Source of the DNA: Asparagopsis taxiformis
Taxonomy: Eukaryota > Rhodophyta > Florideophyceae > Bonnemaisoniales > Bonnemaisoniaceae
Length of the DNA: 64,000 bases
Assembly: GCA_030407315.1 (NCBI GenBank)
Contig: JALQPE010002425.1
Span: 1 to 64,000 of the forward strand
Direction of reading: 5' to 3'
Shown: positions 39,126 through 49,845 of the stretch, piece after piece
Layout of the letters: each line of letters opens with the position of its first letter
Position numbering within the stretch: the stretch's first letter is position 1
Notes under the pieces: generated by a model
What the model saw: the letters and a program-made list of their open reading frames with translations, nothing else
What the model was told of the DNA's origin: nothing
Databases searched by the model: none
Program-made: the position numbers and the translations under genes

Positions 39126-41341
39126 AAGGCCACGACGGCCCCCGAAAACGCACACGAGCGTCGGGTTAAGCGCACGCGTGCGCGACGTTGCACGATGCAA
39201 CAAACGAAGGCGACGAGCCGCACGAACGAGAAGCGAAGGCACAAAGAGTGGCCGGGACGTCCACCCTTGCGTTGGGGGGCGCGATGCGTGCTAGAGCCGT
39301 CGCTCTTTTCGTTTTCGACACCATACGTTGGTGGAGGCACGAGCGCCAACGAAAGATTGGACGACGAGTCCACGCGCGGACGATTCACACGATGTGAAGA
39401 GCCACGACTGGCTCGACAGTTTTGACCGTCCCACGGGCAAAGGTGACGACACCACGGGCCACGGACGGACAACACGTCAGATTTTTCGCGCGAAAAATTA
39501 TGATAGGGCCAGCGGGCCATGGACGCACGGTACGAAAAATCGGGCCGATTACAGTGCGCTAACCCGGCCAAATCTCGGGACACGCGTGCCCCGAAAATTT
39601 CGCAATTTTGGCATGTCACGTGAGCCATCGTACGTCCCCGTGGACAGCCGCTGACAACGAGTCGCATCGACCAACGAGGTTAACGCCAACAGCTCGCGAG
39701 CTAACGGCAACGTGACGCCGGAAGGCGGAGAAACGACGTAGGACGGACGCGTCCCCAACGAAGATGGCAACGGCCTCAGCACGAAACTTCCCGCACGAAG
39801 CGGAACGAAGCTATACGTTAGCCGACGAAATTAGACCAACGGGTCTCAGCGCACGAAACGCACGAGTAAACCAGAAAGGGGTTGACCACGTACGGTCACG
39901 AAGACGAAGACGCACACGTCCGCGTCATAACCGTAAAAGCTAACGAAGGTGCAGCCTCGTACGCATTCGAAGGCGCACGCGCCACCGGCCACGTCGGCCA
40001 GGATACGAGCGCGTACGCGGACGTCGTAACGATAACGACGCACGCCAACGGGCCGAACCCGCGAAACGAAAATACGAATACGCGACGGCGTACAAGCTGG
40101 TAGCCAACGTAAAACGGCACAGCTGAAGGCAACGAGCCGACGAAAAACTGGCTCACGTAACAGCCTCAAACGCCCGCGGGCACGCGAAACGACTTCGTCA
40201 ATCGCGTCCCCGTCGGGTTCGCAAATCGAATGAACGAAATTACGCAACGGCGTAGAGGGCGAGCATTACGTATGCCCAGGTGCACGTCGCACCACATAAC
40301 GAATGAGCTAACGAAACGCTCCTCGGACGCCGCGGCGAACGACGCCACCACACGAAGCGGACTAGCGCAACGATTGCGCCACCGGCTAACGTAAAGCCGC
40401 GGGAACGTGAAGCGCGACGGCGCTAACGGTGTTAACGGCTATACGAAAAGCCAAGCCCGCCGGCAAAGACGTTGTCAACGGAACCGCGACGCGCCACGAC
40501 GCACTGTCGCGTACACGCAACGGCGTGAAACGTCAAGCCAACTCACGCGCGAGTCGGCCTGACGCTTAGCGCATTTTTCGTCCAGCTCATCGGAGAAAAT
40601 TAAAATTGGCACCGACGTGCTACGTGCCAGAGAGCTCGAATGCTCAACGGAATTCGACACCCGACGGGGTTATCCGCACGAGGAACGACGGCGGAAACGA
40701 TTTCCGAGATAGTTACAAAATGATAACGCCACTGGCCAACGTGAAGCCGCGGGAACGCGAAGCGCGACGGCGCCAATGACGTCAACGGCTATACGAAAAG
40801 CCAAGCCCGCCGGCTAACACGTCGTTAACGGAACCGCAACGTACTGCGACGCGCCGCCGCGTACACGCCACGGCGTAGAACGTCAAACCGACTCACGCGC
40901 GCGTCGGTCTGACGTTCGACGAATTTTCCGCCAAGCTCATCGGAGCAAATTAAAATTAGCACCGACGTGCTACGCGCTAAAGAGCTCGAACGCTCAACGG
41001 AATTCGACACCCGACGGGGTTATCCGAACGAGAAACGACGGCGGAAACGATTTCTGAGTTAGTTACTAAATGATACGCACGCCAACGGGCTCTACGATCG
41101 AGGTTAACGTACCACTCGCAGTGAAAAGCCGCCGCTACGCGCCGCCGCTTTGCCGAATAATTGCGTGTGTTACGAACCTGCCAACGGGCACGCGCCGCCG
41201 CGAACTCGAAGCACGGGCTACGTAAGCCTTACGACACCCGACGGGGTAGACGCCACAACAAAAAAAATTGTGGGGAGGGGCTTAACGCTAACCCCTCCCC
41301 CGCTGCAGAGGACCTGCCAAACGCAAATTACGAAGCTCAAC
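39126..41341 (+). other. Non-coding 3' region of copy B
   Basis: No ORF is supported. The first kilobase is nearly identical to copy A. From about 40125 on, differences become frequent (about 5% by eye), which suggests a change of parent sequence. The region ends at the GGAGC junction. Confidence 0.6.
40385..41070 (+). repeat. Tandem duplication of a ~350-bp unit
   Basis: GCCGCGGGAACG recurs at about 40395 and 40745. Both units then carry AAAGCCAAGCCCGCCGGC, TCAACGGAATTCGACACCCG and GGCGGAAACGATTTC in the same order. The two units differ at many positions, so the duplication is not recent. Copy A has only one unit. Confidence 0.85.
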
Positions 41342-41531
41342 GGAGCGCACGCGCGCGCTCCCGCGCCGTGGCGATTCGATCAGCCAACCGGGCCGCGTAC
41401 GTTTAAACGAGATTTTTGCGGACAACTGCAACGTCCGCAGTTGTACCCGAAAAGGCGCCACGGCCCCGTGTCTCAGGCGCGTCCTGACGGGCCTCGCGTG
41501 GCCGGGACGTCCACGTGTGGGGGTGGGGCTG
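41342..41531 (+). other. Pre-LTR segment of copy B with hairpin and polypurine tract
   Basis: Same segment as 31238-31427, with several substitutions; some fall in the hairpin arm (TTTTGCGG instead of TTTTCGGG). It ends in GTGGGGGTGGGGCTG next to the LTR. Confidence 0.75.
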
Positions 41532-42214
41532 TGTAGTATACGTGGCAATTCCGAAATTGCAAATATTTACGTTTTCCGCGGAATTCGAATTTCGGCGGAC
41601 ACGACCGGCGACAGCAATGCACGAACATTGCTGGCGCGTGCGCGCGCGCAACTGGCACACGTGTGCAAAGAACGTACTGGCAACGGCCAACGGACCAACG
41701 GGTCCCTACGTGCGACCCACAAGGTCCTTTCCCACTCGGGGACGTTACGAGCAGTGTTTACACTGTAAAGCGATGCCATCGTGGCCATATAGGTATTGGC
41801 ATCGTGCCGGGAGGGAAAGGGGACAAGACAACGATCGGGCAACGTGCTCTAGTCTACGACTGACTTCTACGTTACGTATTACGTTTTCGCCTAGCGAGGC
41901 TTCGTCTCCGTCGAGCTGCGTACTCCCTACCCATCGCCACACGTGAGGCTGATCGCGTGTAGTGCCTACGGGCTTGGTTGAGAGCGCCTCCGGTGACGTG
42001 CCACCTCGTTCGTTAACGTAGTCCACGCGTGGATCGTTCGTCGTGACGCCCGTGTCTACCTGCTAACCTATTCTCTACCCTATTCTTTCTTCGCTACCGA
42101 ACATACAGTCAAACACCAGCGGGTGGCGCTGTTTCGTTGTTCGTTTCGTTTCGTTAAGGACAGCGTGTCCGTGGCTCGTACCAGCTACTACGTCTAACGA
42201 ACTATCGTTCCACA
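41532..42214 (+). repeat. 3' LTR of copy B
   Basis: 683 bp, TGTAGTATACG to CCACA. It carries several insertions and substitutions relative to the LTR at 31428-32089, for example around 41825-41895 and 42060-42150. Confidence 0.95.
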
Positions 42215-43519
42215 AATCCTCTCAAAGATCATTACCATGAATGGTCAATGTGGACGCCAGACCAGTTCTATGTGTTTCTTCGAGAACTTCACCTGCTATC
42301 ATTTACTGTGAGACTATCTATGCGTATCCTGGGACTCTGAGTTAGTTCCAGAGGCATATTTCCTCGCCTCGATGGATTATCCATTCCGTGCCTGGTACGG
42401 CTCTTTATTCCATTCTCCTCGAATCATAAAAACAGCTGCAGCTTTTCTCTACCATCTCTCACATTATCCTACGTCTGCTCCATGCATTTGTCCTCCTTTT
42501 TGCGTACGCTTTTCCATGCACTATTGCTGCGCGTGTATAGCATTGTACGACAAATCTTTCAGCGCGTGCCATTCATTGTTTACCTACGCCTGCTCAATGC
42601 TCAATCAAGCGAGATCTCGCGGTTTCCCATCATAATTGCAGTTCTCGGAGCGGCAGAATCAACGTTCGTGTCCCTCTCGTCCGAACAAGTACCTGCCCTC
42701 TCGCTTGTACTGTTTTCTACTGGATATGATGTTACCCATTCCAGCAGATATTGTTATTTTTTTCGAATTTCCCTAATCCCCCAGAAGATGCTTGCTCCCA
42801 AGGACCTTGAGACCGGAATTTCATCTGTAGTATTGTTTCTATAGGACCGTGAAATACATTGAAGAGATACTTGGCGAGTGTGTACAGGCCAGAAAGCTGA
42901 ATGGCAAGATTTGTTTTCGTGATGGTGTGTATTGTGTGCAGACAGGGGAATAAAGTGGTTGGTTGCCTGACGGATATAGATGGACTTGGCGGGCCCAGTG
43001 GATTAACGTGGCAACAGGGTAGCGTACCGTACATGGGAAAAAATAATTGCAAAATAGGGAAAAGAGATGGAACTGGACATATGCGTAGGGCTTGAGATCT
43101 GTTGACAACGTATGGAAAGGTCTAAATGGCATAGTCGAATTTTGGTAGAAATCAGGGAACTGTAATGAAATGGATAGCTTACAGAAGAGCAATTGACTAT
43201 AAATAGTTGATTAGAATGGTGTGAAGTTGCCGGCATCGATTCTTTGTTTCGAAATCGTTTGCGCTCAAACGTGCGTGCGGATTTGCAGTGGTGGGAAGCG
43301 TTTTCTTGGACGCGCAACTGTCTTCTGTTGGTGCAACTAGCAAGTAGGCCAGGTTGTAGACAGATATTAATCTTCTCAACCCTGCAAACTCCCCAGATCA
43401 AACGTACGAGTAAATAAAGTTATGTGTTTGTTCATCTGTTGAACTGCGTAGCTGAGCGCACGGACAGCACCGTCTCACAGGGTGCTCGCACCGTAGCTGC
43501 TCAGAACGACTACTCTCGC
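42215..43519. other. Intergenic region between element B and the first host gene
   Basis: No coding sequence is supported. Around 42918-42940 the phrase ATGGTGTGTATTGTGTGCAG resembles a module of the array at 14190-15260, which may be an isolated remnant. The 5' end of the next gene, including any leader exon, must lie at its right edge. Confidence 0.45.
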
Positions 43520-46315
43520 ATGGGGGCCATAGAGCGCATGCAGCTGTTCTTGGCCAACAAGAAGCATATCTCCACCCCTACGCACACCATTCCTTTGGAC
43601 TGCCCTCTTCCATCCGACTTTTGGACCAAAACCCCTGACGATAACTCCAACAGTTCTGACCCCAATATGCCACCAGATCTAGAGAGTGGTGAAATTGATC
43701 AGTCCGACTCGCGCCGCGACACTACTCCCGAAGCTTTCGCCTCCCGCCAGTGGCAGCATAGAAACGCGCACAGAGCCTCCGCCTCTGCCCCCGCTTCCAC
43801 TACCACACCCTCCAGTAGAAGAGGTTCCAAGGCAAAGAAAAAGAAACCCGGTCCCGTACCGTTTCCGTGCACTCTATGCGGCGTTACAGTGCTCGGCCAA
43901 GTCAATTATGACGCCCATGTTCGAGGTAAGGGCCATCAAACAAAGTTGCGCAATTCACGTCTCTCAAGATTCAACAGGGAGATAGCCGAGCATGGTCGTG
44001 CCGCCGCCGAAGCAGCTGGCCCCGCACCACAGCGTGATGTTGATACTCCCACACGCAACGCTCCTCCAAGGCCCCCTCCCATACCACAACCTTCCACATC
44101 AGAAATTTATCGCAGGGAGTCAAAAGCACCCAAGGATGATGTGCTAGTGCCGCAAACGCATCAAACCTCCAGCTCCGGTGCACGACATTCTGCTAAACCG
44201 TTTACTTCGTCTTCATCAAACACACAAGCTGTGACTACTGCTTGTGAAAAGGCCGTTGCGAAGGCGAGTAGAACAGTTACTCCCGACCCTACTGTCACTT
44301 CATTGATTGAAGACGGTGCTACGCCCAGTTCCTCCCCCCGAAATGTCAATCGACGACAGACCGGAACGCCAAGCGAAAACAAGCACGTCGGAACCAATGC
44401 TGCTGAAGCCTCTAAGAATAAGGGGGTGAAATCATCGGCAACTCTAAACCCCAGCAACGCGTCATCTCCCGCAAACCATGCGAGTTCAACACGTAGAGAA
44501 CATGATGATGCTTCTGAAACACTCTACAGTAGTGTCAGACAAGCTGTGGAATCAGCCAACATTGAAGAAATTCTCCCGGTCGATGAGGTGGGTAAAAATA
44601 TTTTATCTCATGCACCCAAGTCTTCCAATGCTGTTACCGATCAAGGAAAACGTTTTCAACCCGTTTCCTCTGACCCAACTATTTCTCGCAGTAGACCTGG
44701 TACTGCTCCACAAAAACCAGACGCGCATAGTGCCAGCGATACAGCTGCCTCAAGGGGTGCAACCCCTCTCAGTACTGCTCGGGAGGCAAACAACGTTGAC
44801 AAGCACGCCAAGCCCCGTACCCAAAGTCCTGGACGGGACACACCTTTCGAGGGCTCGGTAAAGCGCCGGAAGCCCGATGATGAAGACCGCGTAACCGTAT
44901 CTGATAAAGATAGCGCCAGGAGGGGCCCATATGACCTACAGCGGCAGCGGTCTCAAAGCGAAGATACGGCTGCCGCATATGTGATGAACGCGGATGGCTC
45001 GCAGCGCAGGAAGCTCAATTCACCCGTAGAACAGGGCGATGAAATTCAACGTGGAAGACACAAAGAAAGGGGTCGCAGCGGCAAGAGCAAGTCGGAGCAG
45101 AAGCGACGATCAACAGGCACAGAGCGAAGTTTAGCGATAGATGAACGACGGCAAGAAGACGATCGTAGACGTTCTAGGGATGACTTGATGGGTTCAGGGG
45201 AACTCGACACTAGAGGTATTCCCGAGAGTAGATTGCGCTCCAAGGATGTGAGCAGACGGGAAAGGGATGATCGGAGACGTTCTAGCGAAATGGAAAGGAA
45301 CGATGAGAGACGACTTTTGAGTGATTCTAAGAGACGTGAAGCTTTGGATGAAAGACGTCGCTCAGACAGGGGTTCTCGCGACGGCTTGGAAGATAGGCGA
45401 CGTTCAACAGAGCGAAGGCGTGATATCCTAGATGACTGGCGCGCTCAAGCGGACCGTGATAGGCCGGAAGCTCTTGATGAAAGGTGGCGACCTGCTGTGG
45501 ATCGTGATAGAGACGATCGACGTCCATCAGCGAGTCATGACGGGCTTGACGAAAGAGTGCGATCAGGGAACGATAAACGCCCCGTTGATAGCCGGAGGCG
45601 TATCGCAGAGGATAAGAGGGGGTACTCTCCAGATACTGCAGCTCGAAGGTCACCTTCTGACGAGAATGCCGTTCAGACAGTTTCTTACGACTTCTTGAGG
45701 GAATCGATGCCCATGTCCGAATGGCGGGAGTTGCGGCGCAACGTGCTTGAGAGGGGAAGTGATGTTGAGAAGGTCGCGTACAAGATTCTCCAAGAATTAA
45801 TCGTATCGCCCGTAACTGGTGTTGACTTTCATACATTGGCACCATTTTCAAAAGCAATGATGCGGTCTTTGAACAAGCAATATATCACCAAGGATGGACC
45901 CGTCGCCAAGAGATCCGATTTCCCAGCAGAGCTTCGTTGGTTGGATAGCACTTTCGCTGGACAGCATGGAAATCTGGACACAAATTACTCTCAACGACAG
46001 GAAGAGCATGACGCGTTGTGGAACATTCGAGATAACGTGTGGTTCATTTTCAACAACCATGAGCAGCCTGACAAAGCTAAGGGCCCCTCTCGTGCGCTGC
46101 ATCCACCGCGAGGTACATATGGAGAAAACAAACTGCGACGACTTAATGGGCCTATGATATGGGATCGAGGTGTGTCTCGCTACGATGATGGTGTTGTAAC
46201 AGACCCGCTGTACCAGGCTATAATGGAGTCGCTAATTCGGAGGGAGGAACAAGGGCCAGCACCGGTTCCGCCGTCAGCTCAGCCACCGGGACCATCGGCT
46301 CCAAATCAGGAATGA
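43520..46315 (+). CDS. U1/matrin-type zinc-finger protein with long Arg/Asp-rich tract, uncharacterised
   Basis: 931 aa from the first in-frame ATG (MGAIERMQLFLANKKH). The frame is open 32 codons upstream without an ATG. One zinc finger of the C-x2-C-x12-H-x5-H type (CTLCGVTVLGQVNYDAHVRGKGH) lies at about 115-140, the form found in matrin and U1C-like RNA-binding proteins. Residues ~150-480 are Ser/Thr/Pro/Ala-rich and disordered. Residues ~500-720 are a repetitive Arg/Asp/Glu/Ser tract (RRRSDRG, DDRRRSSE), as in splicing-associated proteins. The C-terminal ~180 residues look folded (YDFLRESMPMSEWRELRRNV...; MIWDRGVSRYDDG), and I do not recognise them. A nuclear RNA-related role is likely but only inferred. 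Confidence 0.7.
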   Translation: MGAIERMQLFLANKKHISTPTHTIPLDCPLPSDFWTKTPDDNSNSSDPNMPPDLESGEIDQSDSRRDTTPEAFASRQWQHRNAHRASASAPASTTTPSSRRGSKAKKKKPGPVPFPCTLCGVTVLGQVNYDAHVRGKGHQTKLRNSRLSRFNREIAEHGRAAAEAAGPAPQRDVDTPTRNAPPRPPPIPQPSTSEIYRRESKAPKDDVLVPQTHQTSSSGARHSAKPFTSSSSNTQAVTTACEKAVAKASRTVTPDPTVTSLIEDGATPSSSPRNVNRRQTGTPSENKHVGTNAAEASKNKGVKSSATLNPSNASSPANHASSTRREHDDASETLYSSVRQAVESANIEEILPVDEVGKNILSHAPKSSNAVTDQGKRFQPVSSDPTISRSRPGTAPQKPDAHSASDTAASRGATPLSTAREANNVDKHAKPRTQSPGRDTPFEGSVKRRKPDDEDRVTVSDKDSARRGPYDLQRQRSQSEDTAAAYVMNADGSQRRKLNSPVEQGDEIQRGRHKERGRSGKSKSEQKRRSTGTERSLAIDERRQEDDRRRSRDDLMGSGELDTRGIPESRLRSKDVSRRERDDRRRSSEMERNDERRLLSDSKRREALDERRRSDRGSRDGLEDRRRSTERRRDILDDWRAQADRDRPEALDERWRPAVDRDRDDRRPSASHDGLDERVRSGNDKRPVDSRRRIAEDKRGYSPDTAARRSPSDENAVQTVSYDFLRESMPMSEWRELRRNVLERGSDVEKVAYKILQELIVSPVTGVDFHTLAPFSKAMMRSLNKQYITKDGPVAKRSDFPAELRWLDSTFAGQHGNLDTNYSQRQEEHDALWNIRDNVWFIFNNHEQPDKAKGPSRALHPPRGTYGENKLRRLNGPMIWDRGVSRYDDGVVTDPLYQAIMESLIRREEQGPAPVPPSAQPPGPSAPNQE

Positions 46316-46475
46316 CTAACTTGATTTACATGAAGGAACAAAGATGGCAACGACGGGAATGGTGTGTTGCGTTAATGGTGGTGTGATAAAGTCAGTTTTA
46401 GTAAGCAGTTATTTCATTCTTTCTTTGGTAGAGCAGGTTCCTCAAGCACACGAAACCCGGACGCCTCATCATACT

Positions 46476-47489
46476 TCACTTCCGTTCCTTGAAGATTGTA
46501 TCTGCAGCAAACTCTACCCGTTTCTTTTTCGAATTCTTAAGTCGTACATTGGAATCAAGCGACAATGATCTCGGCAACGCAGGAGGCTGTAGCAAACCAA
46601 ACGGCATAGGGCTCTCAAATCGACTCGACCTTGCTCGAGTCCTCGGGGACAAATACTCGACATATAAATTATCAGCATCCTGTTGCGACTGACCAAGCTG
46701 CTGACCGCTCTCGCTCTCAACTACTTCCTCCCTACCCTCTCTCATAGCAGCAACAGCGGCAGCAGCGGCCATCTTTGCCCTGGCCATCTCCGCGGCCGCT
46801 TCTGGTTTAAGTTTACCGCTGCGCAATCCCAACAAGCTCCATGCATTTTGATCCCTCGACCTGCGTCTAGGCGATGCTCGGAGTTCGCGCAGAACGGCTG
46901 CAGCAGCTGCCTCCTCCTGAGCGGCCCATATGACGGGGTCTGCGCTGTAGGTGTGCGACTTTTTGGCGCGAACTCTGGCGACACGGGCGCCAGTCGCCGC
47001 GGCGCGTTGCATGGCAGCGGCAGCTTCAGCGGCGTCTGCGGCGTCGCGTTGCGCACGGATGCGTTCGCTCTCATCGTTGAAGTTGTCAACGATGGTCTTG
47101 GAGATCGAGTTGGCCCAGGTGAGCTCTGTCAGAGCGACGGCGGGCGAGAAGGAGGGGATCGTCGCCCACTCGGCAAAGGTATCTGGTAGTGATGCGTCGT
47201 TCATCGGCGACGCGGCTGGCGACGGCCCGCATGCGAGCTGCAGTGCGGCTGTGAGTGCCGTGGCGACGTCCTGGCGCGTTGCGGAGGTGGTGGGGATTGC
47301 GCACGGGGAAAGATAGACCTCGTTGGAGCTGTTGTGAACGAGGTTGCGTAGCTGGGCATCGGTTAGAGTGGAGAGCCCGGGCGTACTCGAGGTCGGATGT
47401 GGAGGGGATGATGGTGGGGTTGGTGTCTCCATGCAGAGATTGGAGAACTGGACGGAGAGAGATTGATCGGTATGTTCTGGGGACGTCAT
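46476..47489 (-). CDS. Hypothetical Ala-rich protein
   Basis: 337 aa with a good ATG. The N-terminal half is Pro/Ser/Thr-rich. Residues ~120-260 are helical and very rich in Ala, Arg and Glu. The C-terminus is Arg/Lys-rich and ends KKRVEFAADTIFKERK. I recognise no domain. It lies tail to tail with the zinc-finger gene (160 bases apart) and in the same direction as CLPTM1. Its length and position between real genes make it likely to be genuine, but nothing points to a function. Confidence 0.55.
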   Translation of the reverse strand: MTSPEHTDQSLSVQFSNLCMETPTPPSSPPHPTSSTPGLSTLTDAQLRNLVHNSSNEVYLSPCAIPTTSATRQDVATALTAALQLACGPSPAASPMNDASLPDTFAEWATIPSFSPAVALTELTWANSISKTIVDNFNDESERIRAQRDAADAAEAAAAMQRAAATGARVARVRAKKSHTYSADPVIWAAQEEAAAAAVLRELRASPRRRSRDQNAWSLLGLRSGKLKPEAAAEMARAKMAAAAAVAAMREGREEVVESESGQQLGQSQQDADNLYVEYLSPRTRARSSRFESPMPFGLLQPPALPRSLSLDSNVRLKNSKKKRVEFAADTIFKERK

Positions 47490-47618
47490 TGTGTGGCTTG
47501 GTGGTCGTGATGGGATCTGTGAGTTGGAAGGATGTGTAATCTAGTCGAGAGGGTATGAGATGTGTGCTGGAGATAATAGTTGGCCTGTTTTTATTGGATG
47601 CATGTATATAAAAATACT

Positions 47619-49541
47619 TTAGTCATTCTTCTTTTCTGCAGCATCCTTTGCTTCAGATTCGTTGCTATCACTTGTTTGCGCAACCGTTTCATCGCCATCC
47701 TCTTGTCGCTGTCCAAATTCGTTCACTCTCTTCGCGTCGACAGGATAGATCCAGCGTTGGTACAGCAGAACCAGAAACACAATGTCGTCCCTGAAACATG
47801 CAAGGCGATGCAGCCACGGCATTTTCACAATAAACGAAAAAAGATCATCAATGATGGTGTTGAGTGTTTTGTACATCATGGCCTTCATCGGCATGTGCGC
47901 AACTGATTTCAATTTGTAGTTGATGAATATCTGCGGGAACATCATGATGAACCCAAATGCGTACACGGCACCCACCAACGAATTGATGACCCATGAATAC
48001 CAGCTCTTATGTTTTTCATACTTCAACGAGTACAACGAATAACAAATCACCAGTGGATAAAGCGCATATCCCAGATACCGCATCGCCTGTTCGTCATATT
48101 CTTTCGTCTCCTTCGAATAGCTCTCTCTATCCACAATGTCAAACCACGGAATGAACCCGAGTAGTTTTCTCTTACCCAAATTTTCCACTTTGACTGCCTT
48201 ACCGAGCTTCCAGAACGATAGCGCGATTCCAAACCCATTTCCAATAACAATCATCCAAGATGTTTCATTATCCCACAGATACATCATGATCACAATCTCC
48301 ATCGCGATTTTCCATATCATGCTCCTCACAGATACGCCCTCAAGTGACTTGAGGTTCTTCCAATGCGCAATGTCGCTCTTGAATGCAAGCGTCTCAAGTA
48401 CAGTGTGCGCCAGTGAGACAAACATAGTGGTTCCCAACAACACAGGGTTAGTCTCAATGAACATCCGCTTCAATTCTTCCGGTTCATTTTCTCTCATTAT
48501 ACCCATCGAAATCTGTTGTTTCCACATTCCGTCAAATTGCTTCATGAACACCCATTTTATGAGTGACATCGGCGTGAAACTCATTTCCACACGAATTGTA
48601 TCAACGCTCTCATTCATTGGGTGCATCTTCTCCTGCAATGTCCAAAAATCATTCACCATCATAGGCGGATAATATGTCTTCTTCTCTTTATTCACGCGAA
48701 AATCTTCTGCTGCCAACACAGGCAATTGCCTCAGCTGTAAAGGACCCACAGCCGTCACTACCGTCACGGGAAGCACCGGCTTCCAGACGTGGTCATAGCG
48801 AATTTGCCGTTGCAAGCTCTCATCCGCGTCTTTATCGTCACTCCTTTCCATTTCCTTCTGGCCATCTTCGTCTTCCTCTTGGTCATTTCCAAGCAAATTC
48901 TTCCCCTGCTTCTGAACATCTGTCTTCTTCCACATAACTAGCTCATGCCGATAATACAAATATCGCTGCGAAAGCTGCGGTGAAGGGAGGTCCTCATTCC
49001 ACGCACGTCCACGTGTTACAAAGACATGCATATACCAGCTTCCATTTCGCTGACGAACCTCATCCGGAACATCAAGTGTGATATTTTCGTAGATGAAGTT
49101 GCGAGCATCAGTTGACGCAGTGACAGCAGTTACAGTCCACACAGGCTGCAAGTTGCGTGCCTCCTCAATTTTCATAGAGTCTTCCAAACTACTAAACAAT
49201 CTACACTCAAGCGGCACGTCGGACGGCCATTCGTTCGTGAGCTTAAAATTATAGTAGTCCGGAACTGCACTTGATGTCGATGATGTAGACGGTCCGCCTG
49301 TTGTGACAACCGTATCCGAATCGGGTGCAGAACGCTTTGGTTTCCAGTACATTTGATACATGCCATAAAGAAGGACCGAGCGAATAAGCATATCGCGTAG
49401 CGCTTGACCAACCGGTGGCTGGACTGGACCGGCGGCTGCGGCGGCACCTGTTGCCGCAGCTGCCGCGCCACTCGCAGCCACTGCTGCGCCGGTAGCAGCT
49501 TCTCCGCGGCGACGACGCACCGTACCAGACGCTCCCTCCAT
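47619..49541 (-). CDS. CLPTM1: CLPTM1 family multi-pass membrane protein
   Basis: 640 aa. After an Ala-rich N-terminus there is a first membrane segment (MLIRSVLLYGMYQMYW, ~residues 50-65), a long lumenal or extracellular region to ~370, and then several membrane segments. The C-terminal signature is unmistakable: MMFPQIFINYKLKSVAHMP, then LNTIIDDLFSFIVKMP and LHRLACFRDDIVFLVLLYQ followed by RWIYPVD, as in human CLPTM1 and CLPTM1L. The length is close to the family norm. Family members reside in the ER or plasma membrane; CLPTM1 retains GABA-A receptors in animals and CLPTM1L has been linked to lipid scrambling in GPI synthesis. The last ~45 residues are acidic and Lys-rich. The gene is intact and intronless. 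Confidence 0.95.
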   Translation of the reverse strand: MEGASGTVRRRRGEAATGAAVAASGAAAAATGAAAAAGPVQPPVGQALRDMLIRSVLLYGMYQMYWKPKRSAPDSDTVVTTGGPSTSSTSSAVPDYYNFKLTNEWPSDVPLECRLFSSLEDSMKIEEARNLQPVWTVTAVTASTDARNFIYENITLDVPDEVRQRNGSWYMHVFVTRGRAWNEDLPSPQLSQRYLYYRHELVMWKKTDVQKQGKNLLGNDQEEDEDGQKEMERSDDKDADESLQRQIRYDHVWKPVLPVTVVTAVGPLQLRQLPVLAAEDFRVNKEKKTYYPPMMVNDFWTLQEKMHPMNESVDTIRVEMSFTPMSLIKWVFMKQFDGMWKQQISMGIMRENEPEELKRMFIETNPVLLGTTMFVSLAHTVLETLAFKSDIAHWKNLKSLEGVSVRSMIWKIAMEIVIMMYLWDNETSWMIVIGNGFGIALSFWKLGKAVKVENLGKRKLLGFIPWFDIVDRESYSKETKEYDEQAMRYLGYALYPLVICYSLYSLKYEKHKSWYSWVINSLVGAVYAFGFIMMFPQIFINYKLKSVAHMPMKAMMYKTLNTIIDDLFSFIVKMPWLHRLACFRDDIVFLVLLYQRWIYPVDAKRVNEFGQRQEDGDETVAQTSDSNESEAKDAAEKKND

Positions 49542-49845
49542 CTTCCAATGCCTTGCAAACGCTCAATTAGATCTGAACGGCGGTGAAGGCGAGCGTAGAT
49601 CGCGGCAAATTGACGGACAGGTCGGTAGCGGATCGCAATTTGACATGCGTACAATGAAGTGATGCGTATAGTTGAATCCTTGCGAAATTGAAATTTGACA
49701 AATTTCGGGATGTACGTCACCACAGGCCATCCATTCCCGTTGCGTTGCGATCGTTTGAACAGTCAAGTCGATTGTTCGTCGGCGTATCGTCACACATAAC
49801 ATTCAGCTTTCCTCTTCTTCGAAGCCTTATTCGTGAATACAAACC
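49542..49845. other. Divergent promoter region between CLPTM1 and TIP41 genes
   Basis: 304 bases with no gene; both neighbours are transcribed away from it. No TATA box stands out. Confidence 0.5.

Larger units (their letters stand above)
31428..42214 (+). mobile_element. Family 2 chromovirus copy B, both LTRs present, antisense ORF deleted
   Basis: LTR 31428-32089, gag 32194-34596 (with TGA), pol 34536-39125, non-coding 39126-41341, pre-LTR segment, LTR 41532-42214. Its left LTR is shared with the remnant X, giving a tandem arrangement. The antisense ORF expected between pol and the 3' LTR is missing; the junction is at GGAGC (41342-41346). The 3' flank after the LTR is AATCC, and the base pairs left of the shared LTR belong to X, so no target duplication can be assigned. 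Confidence 0.9.

Noticed and set aside
42372..42844. Overlapping 87- and 120-aa ORFs right of element B
   Set aside because: Composition looks random (hydrophobic and Ser-rich), no motif, no homologous partner in the window.
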